Positions 8,940 through 15,976 of a stretch of 29,932 bases of DNA are shown in pieces (positions within the stretch are counted from its first letter, which is position 1; each line of letters begins with the position of its first letter). This DNA comes from Bacillota bacterium (GTDB taxonomy: Bacteria; Bacillota; Clostridia; Lachnospirales; Lachnospiraceae): the NCBI GenBank assembly GCA_023415655.1, contig JAEZKD010000019.1, positions 1 through 29,932 of the forward strand, written 5' to 3'. Both the position numbers and the translations under genes were made by a program. The notes beneath the pieces are model-generated. The model made no database searches. It was not told the DNA's origin and worked only from the letters and a program-made list of their open reading frames with translations.

Positions 8940-8958
8940 TTGGGGGCTACACCCCCAA
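8940..8958. repeat. GGGGG/CCCCC hairpin
   Basis: TTGGGGG (8940-8946) pairs with CCCCCAA (8952-8958) across a 5-base loop, followed by ACCCC. It is markedly GC-rich in an AT-rich setting and stands 11 bases from a second long hairpin. Confidence 0.7.
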
Positions 8959-8969
8959 ACCCCAGTGTA

Positions 8970-9018
8970 CATATGAATGGAGTATTCTCATAACGATCGA
9001 GAATACTCCATTCATATG
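8970..9018. repeat. Perfect 20-bp inverted repeat (long hairpin)
   Basis: The arm 8970-8989 (starting CATATGAATGG) is exactly repeated in inverse at 8999-9018, with a 9-base loop. No T-run follows on either strand, so a simple terminator is unlikely. It may be a single-strand origin, a transfer-origin component or a recombination site. The minus-strand text also encodes a 22-codon frame with no ribosome binding site, which I do not call. Confidence 0.8.
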
Positions 9019-9082
9019 TCTGAAAAGTATCACATCATATAAACATGCGTAAAGATATTTACCATAAAATTATTTACTTAAT

Positions 9083-9123
9083 GGTAAATGGTAGCCTATT
9101 ATATTAGGAGTTTACCATTTACC
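9083..9123. repeat. 11-bp inverted repeat GGTAAATGGTA/TACCATTTACC
   Basis: Arms at 9083-9093 and 9113-9123. They belong to a family of related words (TTTACCAT near 9059, TTACCATT near 9211, TTTACCGCTTACC near 9259), which gives an iteron-like impression with irregular spacing. Confidence 0.6.
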
Positions 9124-9364
9124 GGAATTGTATCATTATAAGGAACTCCTAAATCATTAGTGATAACATCGCTTATTTAGAACCATTTTTTGACTATTTC
9201 ATGGACTTATTACCATTAATATCAGTCTGTTATATGGCAACTGGTAATTTGATTCTTTTTACCGCTTACCATCTGATACAATTCACTGATTCTTGAAACT
9301 TGAAATTATCTAAAGGGAACAGTAGAGGTAAAGTATTACACATCATGAATATTATTAGCAATAA

Positions 9365-9389
9365 GAGGTAGGCTATTACAGCCTACCTC
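9365..9389 (-). terminator. Hairpin overlapping the end of the excisionase-type gene
   Basis: A perfect 10-bp stem GAGGTAGGCT/AGCCTACCTC with a 5-base loop. The last codons of the HTH gene form one arm and its stop codon lies in the loop. The T-rich tract after it on the minus strand is weak. Confidence 0.65.
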
Positions 9390-9570
9390 GAAACCCGCTT
9401 CTTTTCAAGATGAAATCCTCTAAAGCTACTTTGGATATTTTCCACTTTCGTCCAAAGCGAAAGCCTTTAATCTCGCCGGATTCTAATAGTTTATAAGCAG
9501 CATTTTTGCCGATTAGTAACACTTCACAAAGCTCATCAATATTTAATATATCACCGTAGTTGCTTAACAA
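9376..9570 (-). CDS. Excisionase-type helix-turn-helix protein
   Basis: 64 residues starting at TTG 9570, with AAAGGATG upstream; no better start exists. It matches the short excisionase/MerR-like DNA-binding family: ILNIDELCEVLLIGKNAAYKLLESGEIKGFRFGRKWKI contains the HTH and the wing, with the FxxGRKWKI wing signature. Such proteins bind next to recombination sites and bias recombinases toward excision, or act as small repressors. It follows the small resolvase in the same direction. Two palindromes lie between the two genes and are candidate targets. Confidence 0.85.
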   Translation of the reverse strand: MLSNYGDILNIDELCEVLLIGKNAAYKLLESGEIKGFRFGRKWKISKVALEDFILKRSGFRGRL

Positions 9571-9614
9571 AATGAATCATCCTTTCGCTCAATTATATTA
9601 CATTAATGTTGATT

Positions 9615-9664
9615 ATCTGAAAAATGATTCAGATTGAATTCCACTTAGGATAAATTATTTATCC
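9615..9664. promoter_or_regulatory. Two palindromes upstream of the excisionase-type gene
   Basis: ATCTGAA (9615-9621)/TTCAGAT (9628-9634), and GGATAAA (9648-9654)/TTTATCC (9658-9664). A TATAAT-like minus-strand hexamer lies between them and the gene, near 9595. They are plausible operators or recombination accessory sites for the HTH protein or the resolvase. Confidence 0.45.
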
Positions 9665-9728
9665 GGTTTGATTATAATTTATAACGGGGTACTGGAATTT
9701 AATATAATTGAAGCAAGTTAATAAAACG

Positions 9729-10271
9729 TCATTTTAACTTTCGATAAAAGGTACTTCGGCTTATGCCTAAAAGATTTGCTGCTTTTGTAGCTGTAATAGC
9801 TCCTGAATGGTATTTTGCCATAACGGAAGAGAGATTGGGTGGGTCTATCGGTTTTCTGCCGGTATATCTACCCTGAGATTTAGCTATTTCAATTCCTTCT
9901 CTTTGCCTTTGTAAAATATACTCCCGTTCAAGCTCTGCAATTGCCCCAAAGATTGTAAGCATAAATCGGCCTGCTGGAGTATTGGTATCAATATTTTCTT
10001 TCATGCTCACAAATATAACTTCTTTATTAGATAGTAATTCAATCAATTCTAAAAGATCTTTCGTATTACGGGCAAATCTAGAAATTGACTCGACGATTAA
10101 TGTATCACCCTTCCTGACAAACTCCAGCATTCTTCTTAGTTCTGGGCGGTCAGCATTCTTACCACTGATTTTATCGATAAATACTTCATCTACCTTTAAA
10201 GTTTCCATTAATACTTCTTGCCGCAGGGTGTTTTGTTCTGCTGTACTAACTCTTATATATCCTATTCTCAT
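9729..10271 (-). CDS. Small serine recombinase (resolvase/invertase)
   Basis: 180 residues, the usual length of Tn3/Pin-type resolvases. The N-terminal catalytic domain starts MRIGYIRVST with Ser9. ESISRFARNTKDL supplies the conserved arginines, and LEREYILQRQREGI forms the long dimer helix. A C-terminal HTH (TATKAANLLGISRSTFYRKL) completes it. GGAGG precedes the ATG. Enzymes of this class resolve multimers or invert DNA. It has a terminator just upstream, so it may have its own promoter, and it is followed by the excisionase-type gene. Confidence 0.93.
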   Translation of the reverse strand: MRIGYIRVSTAEQNTLRQEVLMETLKVDEVFIDKISGKNADRPELRRMLEFVRKGDTLIVESISRFARNTKDLLELIELLSNKEVIFVSMKENIDTNTPAGRFMLTIFGAIAELEREYILQRQREGIEIAKSQGRYTGRKPIDPPNLSSVMAKYHSGAITATKAANLLGISRSTFYRKLK

Positions 10272-10283
10272 TTTGCCTCCAAT

Positions 10284-10311
10284 AAAAAAGCATCTTCCTT
10301 GTGAAGATGCT
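10284..10311 (-). terminator. Rho-independent terminator between zinc-ribbon gene and resolvase
   Basis: Stem AGCATCTTC (10289-10297)/GAAGATGCT (10303-10311), followed on the minus strand by a run of six T. It ends the transcript of the 72-aa gene 30 bases after its stop and 13 bases before the resolvase start. Confidence 0.85.
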
Positions 10312-10340
10312 GAATGTGAAATGATAATTAAATCTGCCGA

Positions 10341-10559
10341 TTATTTAAGACAATGTTTACACTTAGTAGTAATATCCCTTTGAAGAGATTTTGCAAAAGT
10401 TAATGCATGATCCTCACTTTCAAATGAACCATGCCATTTACCGTGAGCAGTACCTTCAGTACCGCGACCGGTACCTTGACCATCATTACAAAAAGGGCAA
10501 ATTCCTTTATGTACGACTGCTTTATCAGACGCTTGCCAGTTTTCATATACATAATACAT
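10341..10559 (-). CDS. Small four-cysteine protein, zinc-ribbon-like (72 aa)
   Basis: The start is set at the second ATG (10559), 8 bases from AGGAGG; the ATG at 10565 would be only 2 bases away. The product begins MYYVYENWQA and has CPFC near the N-terminal third and CKHC at the C terminus. Between them is a Gly/Thr-rich loop and a WHGSFESEDHALTFAKSL segment. Paired CxxC motifs suggest a single zinc site. I believe similar short YENWQA-type proteins occur on other mobile elements, but no function is known to me. It follows recT in direction but is separated by 265 bases containing a long imperfect inverted repeat. Confidence 0.75.
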   Translation of the reverse strand: MYYVYENWQASDKAVVHKGICPFCNDGQGTGRGTEGTAHGKWHGSFESEDHALTFAKSLQRDITTKCKHCLK

Positions 10560-10723
10560 TTTCATTTCCTCCTGAATGGTAAATTACTATGATATAATAA
10601 TCAATTAAGTATGTTAAGTAGTTTTACCTAAGGTTGCAGTCTTTGTTTAATTTTATAACTTGATATTACTACTGTTTAGAAATAATTACCATAGTTATTT
10701 TTTGAGGAATAAAAAATGAAAAT

Positions 10724-10796
10724 AAGTGTATCAATAGAGTTGTACTTAAGAATGATACGTTTCATTTCATTCTATACAAGTCTATTGACACACTTT
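10724..10796. repeat. Imperfect ~21-bp inverted repeat
   Basis: The left arm 10724-10744 (AAGTGTATCAATAGA...) and right arm 10775-10796 (...TCTATTGACACACTT) match at about 19 of 21 positions around a 30-base loop. It lies between the recT stop and the small cysteine protein. On the minus strand a T-rich tract follows, so it may end the recT transcript; a protein-binding site is the alternative. Confidence 0.6.
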
Positions 10797-10824
10797 TTCT
10801 GTGGTTCAGATGGGTATACCCTAA

Positions 10825-11640
10825 TCAGACAGTGGTCTCTACCGATATATTATCCGTATCCTTACATTCAATAATATCATCATTTTGCACTTCAGTCATA
10901 TCAACAGCCAATTCTGACTTTATAGTTTCGTCAGAACTCATTGCTCTTAAAAAGTCGGTCTTTAATGGAGCATATTTAAGGAGCTTTTTGATAACCGTTT
11001 TCTTTGCCATGCTTTCATAATCTGTTTTCCAAGGTGAATATGAAGAAGTAAAACCTTTCGAATAAACCTGGGCGTGGTTGTCAATATCTTCTTTACTCAT
11101 AACTTCGAATCCATACCCGCCGTTACTTAATTTGAATAGAGCGTAAAATAGAATGACTTTCCCACGGTCGTGTAAAGCCGGTCTATGTATGAGCTTGGAA
11201 TTTAACCCAAGCTCATATTCAAAATAGTCATTCTCATATACGGCTTGTGCTTGTATAGTCTGCACATTACTATTGCGGTAAACTAAATCTATCAACCCCT
11301 TATATCCTAGTTGAAATTGGCATTCCAGCTTACCTTTATTGTTATAAGGAATTAAGTAAGCTTGACCTAGTGAAGTATTTGGTTCCAGTCCTAGCTGTGC
11401 AGCACTCATAAGTGCTGCCAGGAAGCTCATCTGAGTACATTCCACAAGCTTTGGGGTGTTATTCAACGAGGATAATGCCATACGGGTAAAACGTTCCGGG
11501 GTAATTACTGACGGTAATGCCTTCTTAAGTTCTGGTTCTAGCACTTTTACCATATCTGCAATACTCATTGATTTTGTTATTTTGACTTCCTGTTTAGTGG
11601 AAGTGGCTTTTTTAGCTATCTCTTGTTTTATATCTGTCAT
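10825..11640 (-). CDS. recT: RecT-family single-strand annealing protein
   Basis: 271 residues. The RecT signature is clear: SVITPERFTRMALSSL, the SFLAALMSAAQLGLEPN segment, AYLIPYNNKG and FQLGYKGLIDL, ending in an acidic tail. RecT anneals complementary single strands after a 5'-3' exonuclease resects ends. The ATG follows AAAGGAG. It lies 15 bases downstream of the YqaJ exonuclease gene, the classic RecE/RecT-like pairing, in an operon with DUF5688. Confidence 0.95.
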   Translation of the reverse strand: MTDIKQEIAKKATSTKQEVKITKSMSIADMVKVLEPELKKALPSVITPERFTRMALSSLNNTPKLVECTQMSFLAALMSAAQLGLEPNTSLGQAYLIPYNNKGKLECQFQLGYKGLIDLVYRNSNVQTIQAQAVYENDYFEYELGLNSKLIHRPALHDRGKVILFYALFKLSNGGYGFEVMSKEDIDNHAQVYSKGFTSSYSPWKTDYESMAKKTVIKKLLKYAPLKTDFLRAMSSDETIKSELAVDMTEVQNDDIIECKDTDNISVETTV

Positions 11641-11655
11641 ATAAGGCTCCTTTCC

Positions 11656-12603
11656 TTATGCCGCTTTTACCGTAAATCTGCGGCTCTGTATTTCCTTAAG
11701 ATACTTACGATAAATATCAGGCTGCTCCTGCTTTATACGTTCAACATCCAACTTTGATGTGAGGATATTCTTCCATAACACCTCGTAGTCCCCGCATGCT
11801 GCAATTTCTGCATCAGCCATGGCAAGCTTGATTTCCTGTTCAATTTGCTTTTTCTCGCTTTCAAGCCTATCAATTAATTCTGATAATTCAGATCTTCGAG
11901 AGAGTTTATCCTGATATTCCGGAAGAGTAATACATTTTTGAGTGGCGGTCTTAAAATACTGATTAATTATACTGTCAGCTGCTTTTGAACCATCAGGGTC
12001 TGGCATAACACCGGCAAGAACATGGTTATACCAAAAGTCTGTTTCTATAGAAATTAGATTTTGTATAATATCTTCGTCCCGATCAATCCTGACATATTTG
12101 AATTCCTTTCCAAGGATAACAACTGCTATATACCATGCCTGGGCACCGGTTACTGCCATATAGTGATGGCATTGAAGCTGATAGTGTGCCGGTACATCAC
12201 CATCTTTCCATTTATCCGCATTAAGTATATTGGTAGTTTTGCATTCAAGACCTATATTTTGTCCGACAATCATACGATCCACATTAGCCAAAAGGTGAGG
12301 ATATTTCTCGTTATAATAGATTGCGTTAACTGTTCTAACCTTCAGCCCGGTTACTTCCATAAACCGTTCGGCTACATAGTTTTCAAGATCTCTTCCTTGT
12401 CTCATGGCTTCATTATCAAAGTTATCCGTATCCTGATTGATTTTATCAAGGAATACCGATATTGCTGTGGAATATGGATTAAGACCACATATGGCGCCTG
12501 CATCACTTCCGCCAATGCCAAGCTTTCTATAGCGAAGCCAGTCTTCATGGCTCAATCCTGAAGTTTTTACTAATACTTTACACATAATATCACCGTCTTT
12601 CAT
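11656..12603 (-). CDS. YqaJ-type viral recombinase exonuclease
   Basis: 315 residues from ATG 12603. The N-terminal GIGGSDAGAICGLNPY motif is the YqaJ signature. Asp109 (ANVDRMI) and Glu120-x-Lys122 (GLECKTT) form the PD-(D/E)XK catalytic set of lambda-exonuclease-like enzymes. A helical C-terminal part (SRRSELSELIDRLESEKKQIEQ) is likely coiled coil. The ATG overlaps the stop of the upstream DUF5688 gene by one base (TAATG), so translation is probably coupled; an in-frame ATG six codons later is an alternative. Function: end resection feeding RecT. Confidence 0.92.
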   Translation of the reverse strand: MKDGDIMCKVLVKTSGLSHEDWLRYRKLGIGGSDAGAICGLNPYSTAISVFLDKINQDTDNFDNEAMRQGRDLENYVAERFMEVTGLKVRTVNAIYYNEKYPHLLANVDRMIVGQNIGLECKTTNILNADKWKDGDVPAHYQLQCHHYMAVTGAQAWYIAVVILGKEFKYVRIDRDEDIIQNLISIETDFWYNHVLAGVMPDPDGSKAADSIINQYFKTATQKCITLPEYQDKLSRRSELSELIDRLESEKKQIEQEIKLAMADAEIAACGDYEVLWKNILTSKLDVERIKQEQPDIYRKYLKEIQSRRFTVKAA

Positions 12604-13550
12604 TAATATAATGGAGTAAGAGTATCGTCTTCCATTTTGTACAGGTAGACGTTGTCTGATAGGAATTCTTCAGGTGCAACCTGAGTAGCATTAACCTCGC
12701 GAACCATCTGATATAAATCGTTCTGAGATATATCTTTAGTAAACGGGACAACAATGACCTCATGAATCGAGGATGGCAGAATGAATAGGTCGTTACCCAA
12801 ACTTTTACTAAGGTTGTGAACTTCATTCATCTGTAATAACCATGCAGCACCATTTAAACCGGATTTATTACCGGCTACATACATTGACTGATTATGATTT
12901 CTTGTATGTTGCACCTGCACAATATCAGCCATTAATGTGTCATCGTAGTTGTCATCACCGAACTTCGGATCCTGATTAAATACTAAAGTTTTTATAATTT
13001 CATCCATAGGTTTTACCATAGACTCAAAGAGAAGAGGAGTATTACTGGAAGCTGTTGAATAAAGGGTATCTACAGTAACCCTCCAACGCTCCATTAGATC
13101 ATTATTCACTGTGATTGAACCGATGCCTTCTGAATCTTTTTTAACCAAAATGCAGAAGATTACGGCAAGATCCATCCACTTAATATGTGGAACGTTTTTA
13201 AGAAAAGCAATATTCTTCTCTTGATTGATTAGTTTGTAATATAACTGGTCTTTCACAGTATTAAAATCTGATAATAAGCAAGTGGATAACACGGGCTTTT
13301 TATCCGCTGTTTTGTATATTGATATAATCTTTTCCGCAATAACAGATATCTGTCTACTTATTTGATATTCACTGTAGTAGGCTTCAAGATAGATATTCGG
13401 TGTTACAGTCTCTCCCTTCTTTAATATTACTAAGCTTATTAATGTAAGCCCGTTAAGTTTATCTGTTTGTTCGAGACGCACTTTATGGTCATCACCAAGT
13501 GACGCCTGAACTGCTATTTTAACTTCGTTACAAAAATCTTGATAATTCAT
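12603..13550 (-). CDS. DUF5688 family protein
   Basis: 315 residues beginning MNYQDFCNEVKIAV. The pattern matches DUF5688: an N-terminal module with NGLTLISLVI and NIYLEAYY, a middle part with KNVPHIKWMDLAVIFCI, and a C-terminal part with a LPSSIHEVIVVP segment and an acidic end. DUF5688 proteins are abundant in Lachnospiraceae mobile elements and their role is unknown to me. The ATG follows AAAGGAG. It lies in the 41-aa ORF, DUF5688, YqaJ, recT operon, which hints at a link to recombination or host takeover (inference). Confidence 0.82.
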   Translation of the reverse strand: MNYQDFCNEVKIAVQASLGDDHKVRLEQTDKLNGLTLISLVILKKGETVTPNIYLEAYYSEYQISRQISVIAEKIISIYKTADKKPVLSTCLLSDFNTVKDQLYYKLINQEKNIAFLKNVPHIKWMDLAVIFCILVKKDSEGIGSITVNNDLMERWRVTVDTLYSTASSNTPLLFESMVKPMDEIIKTLVFNQDPKFGDDNYDDTLMADIVQVQHTRNHNQSMYVAGNKSGLNGAAWLLQMNEVHNLSKSLGNDLFILPSSIHEVIVVPFTKDISQNDLYQMVREVNATQVAPEEFLSDNVYLYKMEDDTLTPLY

Positions 13551-13586
13551 AGCCGATCTCCTTTAGATTTATGGTTGATAACATGG

Positions 13587-13712
13587 TTATTGGTATTTGG
13601 TAATACGGTATTTCTTATGTTTTTTACATTGAAGCTCTATACCTACATATATAAACTTAATTCCTATTTGAATAATTGCGTTTGAAAATCTGCTATTATT
13701 TTTATGAGACAT
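13587..13712 (-). CDS. 41-aa basic peptide
   Basis: A short frame starting MSHKNNSRFSNAIIQIG, with AAAGGAGA before the ATG at 13712. It is strongly basic, ending in a KKHKKYR-rich tail. It leads the DUF5688/YqaJ/recT operon, 36 bases before the DUF5688 start. No family is recognised. It could be a leader peptide or a small nucleic-acid-binding protein. Confidence 0.5.
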   Translation of the reverse strand: MSHKNNSRFSNAIIQIGIKFIYVGIELQCKKHKKYRITKYQ

Positions 13713-13730
13713 AACTTCTCCTTTAACAAA

Positions 13731-13760
13731 AAGATAGCCTCCGTCAATCGAACAGAGGCT
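13731..13760 (-). terminator. Terminator or attenuator before the DUF5688 operon
   Basis: Stem AGCCTC (13736-13741)/GAGGCT (13755-13760), then ATCTTTTTGTT on the minus strand. It lies 123 bases past the DUF932 stop and only 18 bases before the 41-aa ORF. No promoter fits in those 18 bases, so it could be a leader attenuator of the recT operon as well as a DUF932 terminator. Confidence 0.65.
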
Positions 13761-13814
13761 GTTATGGTAAATGAAAGATTTAAATAATTATCTAGTCTTA
13801 ATACAATTAATCAT

Positions 13815-13857
13815 ACAACATGTACGGTCCCCAGAAATAGGTAACCGTACATGTTGT
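13815..13857. repeat. Perfect 14-bp inverted repeat ACAACATGTACGGT
   Basis: Arms at 13815-13828 and 13844-13857 with a 15-base loop, 27 bases past the DUF932 stop. It has no T-run on the minus strand, so it is more likely a transcript-stabilising or protein-binding hairpin than a terminator. Confidence 0.7.
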
Positions 13858-13883
13858 GGTGATATAAATAAGTTTGTGATGGG

Positions 13884-14819
13884 TTATGCTATCTGTTTTA
13901 CCAGCTGATAGGATCTATCAATGAGGTTATTACCTTCGATGGTGCGGGCGAATAGATTTTCACGATAGGAATTGGTTTCCCTGAGTGGTTTCGAATGAGT
14001 GGCATGATCAGATACAGCATTAATAAAACGATAAGCATTTTTCTTGAGATTTTGTAAGTCAGGAGCATAATAAAAGCGCATAGAAATATCATCTCTTTGT
14101 TTTAATACATTACGCTCCTGTAGCTCGCTGGCATCATTAGGAATTGGTAAGAGTTCATTAATCATTTCGCTCACAGCAGCATCGGAGACCATATTATTAT
14201 TTAGCTTATATATTTCATTACCTAAGCTATCCATGTATTCCTCTGCTCGGAACAAGGTTTCTTTCGCATCCTCCAATTTTAATTCCATGTCTCCGGTATG
14301 ATTGGCAGTCCACATGCGATCTGCAGTATTGAGAGCAAGGTTAAGAGTGTTCTGACAAACAACCCGGACTGGAGTCATGGCTATTTTTATGGCTCCGCTA
14401 CCGTCGTGAGAATTAGAAAATACCAGATATGGACTAATTCTATCACCGGCAATTATGTAAGCGGAGGGAAGCTTGGCAAGAAGCCAAACCCGTTTACCCT
14501 CTTGTAGAGATCCAGCCGTCTCATAGCGTACGCCATTTCCAAGTAGTTCATCCGTGAAGGCAAAGGCTTCATGGTTTTGCACGATCTTGTAACGGTCAGT
14601 TACAACTCCAAGTACCTTATCGTCAGAATCGCGGATATTTGCTTTATAGCCTTCAACCGGAATTCCTGTATCCGTAAGGATGGGTCTTTGTACCACATTC
14701 CAATTAAGCCCGGCTTTAATTAAGGCATTTTCGGAAGATAGGGCAGTATCTACTCTGGTACCTAAACCGTGCCAAGGTGCGGTTCTTACATAAAACATAG
14801 TTTCAACATTTGCTGACAT
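13884..14819 (-). CDS. DUF932 phage/plasmid-like protein
   Basis: 311 residues. It begins MSANVETMFYVRTAPWHGLGT, the hallmark opening of this phage/plasmid-like family. VLGVVTDRYKIVQNHEAFAF and MTPVRVVCQNTLNLAL are the other conserved blocks. The family is common on plasmids and phages; its biochemical role is not established. AAGGAGATG precedes the ATG. A minus-strand promoter (TTGATT, 17 bases, TATATA at 14870-14875) and an upstream terminator make it a separate unit. Confidence 0.9.
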   Translation of the reverse strand: MSANVETMFYVRTAPWHGLGTRVDTALSSENALIKAGLNWNVVQRPILTDTGIPVEGYKANIRDSDDKVLGVVTDRYKIVQNHEAFAFTDELLGNGVRYETAGSLQEGKRVWLLAKLPSAYIIAGDRISPYLVFSNSHDGSGAIKIAMTPVRVVCQNTLNLALNTADRMWTANHTGDMELKLEDAKETLFRAEEYMDSLGNEIYKLNNNMVSDAAVSEMINELLPIPNDASELQERNVLKQRDDISMRFYYAPDLQNLKKNAYRFINAVSDHATHSKPLRETNSYRENLFARTIEGNNLIDRSYQLVKQIA

Positions 14820-14867
14820 ATTAAATCATCTCCTTATAATATTTGATTTTGTTAGTATCAAATCAAT

Positions 14868-14898
14868 AATATATAATTCAAATAATGAAGATAATCAA
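14868..14898 (-). promoter_or_regulatory. Promoter of the DUF932 gene with AATATATAATT box
   Basis: On the minus strand TTGATT, 17 bases, then TATATA. The -10 is embedded in AATATATAATT (14868-14878), the same word found at promoter positions at 16964 and 17059. Confidence 0.5.
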
Positions 14899-14937
14899 AG
14901 GCTAATAATTAGTGCAGAGAAACAACGATGTAGAAGG

Positions 14938-14974
14938 AAAAAAATAACGAGGACAGAATTTAATTCCATCCTCG
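14938..14974 (-). terminator. Rho-independent terminator of the Sel1-repeat gene
   Basis: CGAGGA (14948-14953)/TCCTCG (14969-14974) with an inner GAATT/AATTC pairing, then TTATTTTTTT on the minus strand. Confidence 0.8.
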
Positions 14975-15039
14975 CTTAAGTATATATGCTAATATTATTT
15001 TATTTATGGTTATGAATAAATTACTATGTATTTCTATTA

Positions 15040-15729
15040 TCATTTTACCAAAGTGTTATACAATAGAAGTATGATTAGAGATGCAATAATTGCAATTACT
15101 AATCTGGCACCTGCTCCTTTAAAATGTTCGATCCAAAAACCTAGCGGATACACTCTTAAAAGAGCATCATCTAAGGCTTTGCTTTCATATCCCTTCATTT
15201 TTGCTAATTCATAATATTTATGGGCATTCTCATCATCATTCTTTTTTTCATACATCACACCCATACCAAAGTATCCGCTGGGAAAACCATGGTTAATAGC
15301 AATGTCAAAGTAGTGCTGAGCAGGTGTATAATTTTTACCTGGATATTCATCCATAAGGTATATCAATCCTAGATTGCCTGCTCCTTCATAATTACCTAGT
15401 GCTATAGCCTTTTTATAATAGTTGACAGCATGATCTAAGTTGTATAACGGAAGCTTATTATTAAGATAAATATTACCAAGAAATTTACAGGCATCAGCAA
15501 AATTTTGATCAGCAGCTTTTTTTGCCCACTTTTCGCACTCATAGATGTCTTTACTCATTCCGCATTCTCCGGAATAATAAAAGGTTGCTAAGGTAAACTG
15601 TGCGTTGGCATACCCCTTCTGGGCGCTCAATATTATTTTATCTCTTGCCTGTTTTTCCTGACCTCTTGAATAAAAGTATTCTCCCTCATCAAACTCCTTT
15701 AATCCAATATCATATTTGTCGCTTTCCAT
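15040..15729 (-). CDS. Sel1/TPR-repeat protein with C-terminal membrane anchor
   Basis: 229 residues. Residues ~35-185 form about four Sel1-like repeats (for example AQFTLATFYYSGECG, ACKFLGNIYLNN, GAGNLGLIYL, GYFGMGVMYEKK). The last ~22 residues are a membrane helix (LVIAIIASLIILLLY), so it is a tail-anchored cytoplasmic scaffold. Sel1 repeats mediate protein contacts. The next gene upstream in the same direction encodes a 59-residue membrane protein. A promoter-like TTGGAA and ATATATAATT box lie just upstream, overlapping the end of that small gene. It may be a surface or envelope-modifying cargo; no specific role is shown. Confidence 0.8.
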   Translation of the reverse strand: MESDKYDIGLKEFDEGEYFYSRGQEKQARDKIILSAQKGYANAQFTLATFYYSGECGMSKDIYECEKWAKKAADQNFADACKFLGNIYLNNKLPLYNLDHAVNYYKKAIALGNYEGAGNLGLIYLMDEYPGKNYTPAQHYFDIAINHGFPSGYFGMGVMYEKKNDDENAHKYYELAKMKGYESKALDDALLRVYPLGFWIEHFKGAGARLVIAIIASLIILLLYNTLVK

Positions 15730-15756
15730 CTTTTGAATTCCCCCAATAAGATTATT

Positions 15757-15788
15757 ATATATAATTATGTATTAGTGTCTTCCAAAAA
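15757..15788 (-). promoter_or_regulatory. Putative promoter of the Sel1-repeat gene
   Basis: The word ATATATAATT (15757-15766) supplies a minus-strand TATATA. TTGGAA lies 16 bases upstream, inside the end of the 59-aa gene. Spacing is slightly short of ideal. Confidence 0.4.
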
Positions 15789-15951
15789 TCATTTTTAATA
15801 TAGCCCATGGGATATAGAACCAGCCTAATATTAAACCCATAATGGCTTTATGTAGAAAGAGTGATCCTTCCTTGCTGTAAATATAGACCTTATTGCTATT
15901 TACGTAGCCATAAGCCATATAGCCGAGTACCCAGTAAATAATTATTACCAT
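15772..15951 (-). CDS. 59-aa two-helix membrane protein
   Basis: Begins MVIIIYWVLGYMAYGY and ends in a second hydrophobic stretch (AIMGLILGWFYIPWAILKM) before GRH-stop. Two membrane segments flank a short polar loop (NSNKVYIYSKEGS). AAGGAGG lies 7 bases before the ATG at 15951. It sits between the Mor-like regulator and the Sel1-repeat membrane protein, all leftward, so the two membrane proteins may work together (inference). No family is recognised. Confidence 0.7.
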   Translation of the reverse strand: MVIIIYWVLGYMAYGYVNSNKVYIYSKEGSLFLHKAIMGLILGWFYIPWAILKMIFGRH

Positions 15952-15976
15952 TGAAATTTCCTCCTTAGCATCCTCT

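Larger units (their letters stand above)
8838..9375. other. 538-base gene-free region with hairpins and short repeats
   Basis: No supported gene. It holds, in order, the promoter and operator of the 661-aa gene, a G5/C5 hairpin, a 20-bp perfect hairpin, and a 9040-9290 stretch where TTTACC/GGTAAA-like words recur in both orientations. The excisionase terminator is at its end. The arrangement would suit a replication or transfer origin or a multi-site regulatory zone; no relaxase or initiator is seen in the window. Confidence 0.5.

Noticed and set aside
8952..9016. 22-codon minus-strand frame across the long hairpin
   Set aside because: No ribosome binding site, and its sequence is dictated by the inverted repeat.
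9982..10383. 133-aa plus-strand frame
   Set aside because: It is antisense to the resolvase and crosses a minus-strand terminator; no ribosome binding site or family features.
12061..12561. 166-aa frame on the plus strand
   Set aside because: It lies wholly antisense to the YqaJ exonuclease gene, has no ribosome binding site, and its Cys/Ile/Phe-rich product looks like a shadow translation.
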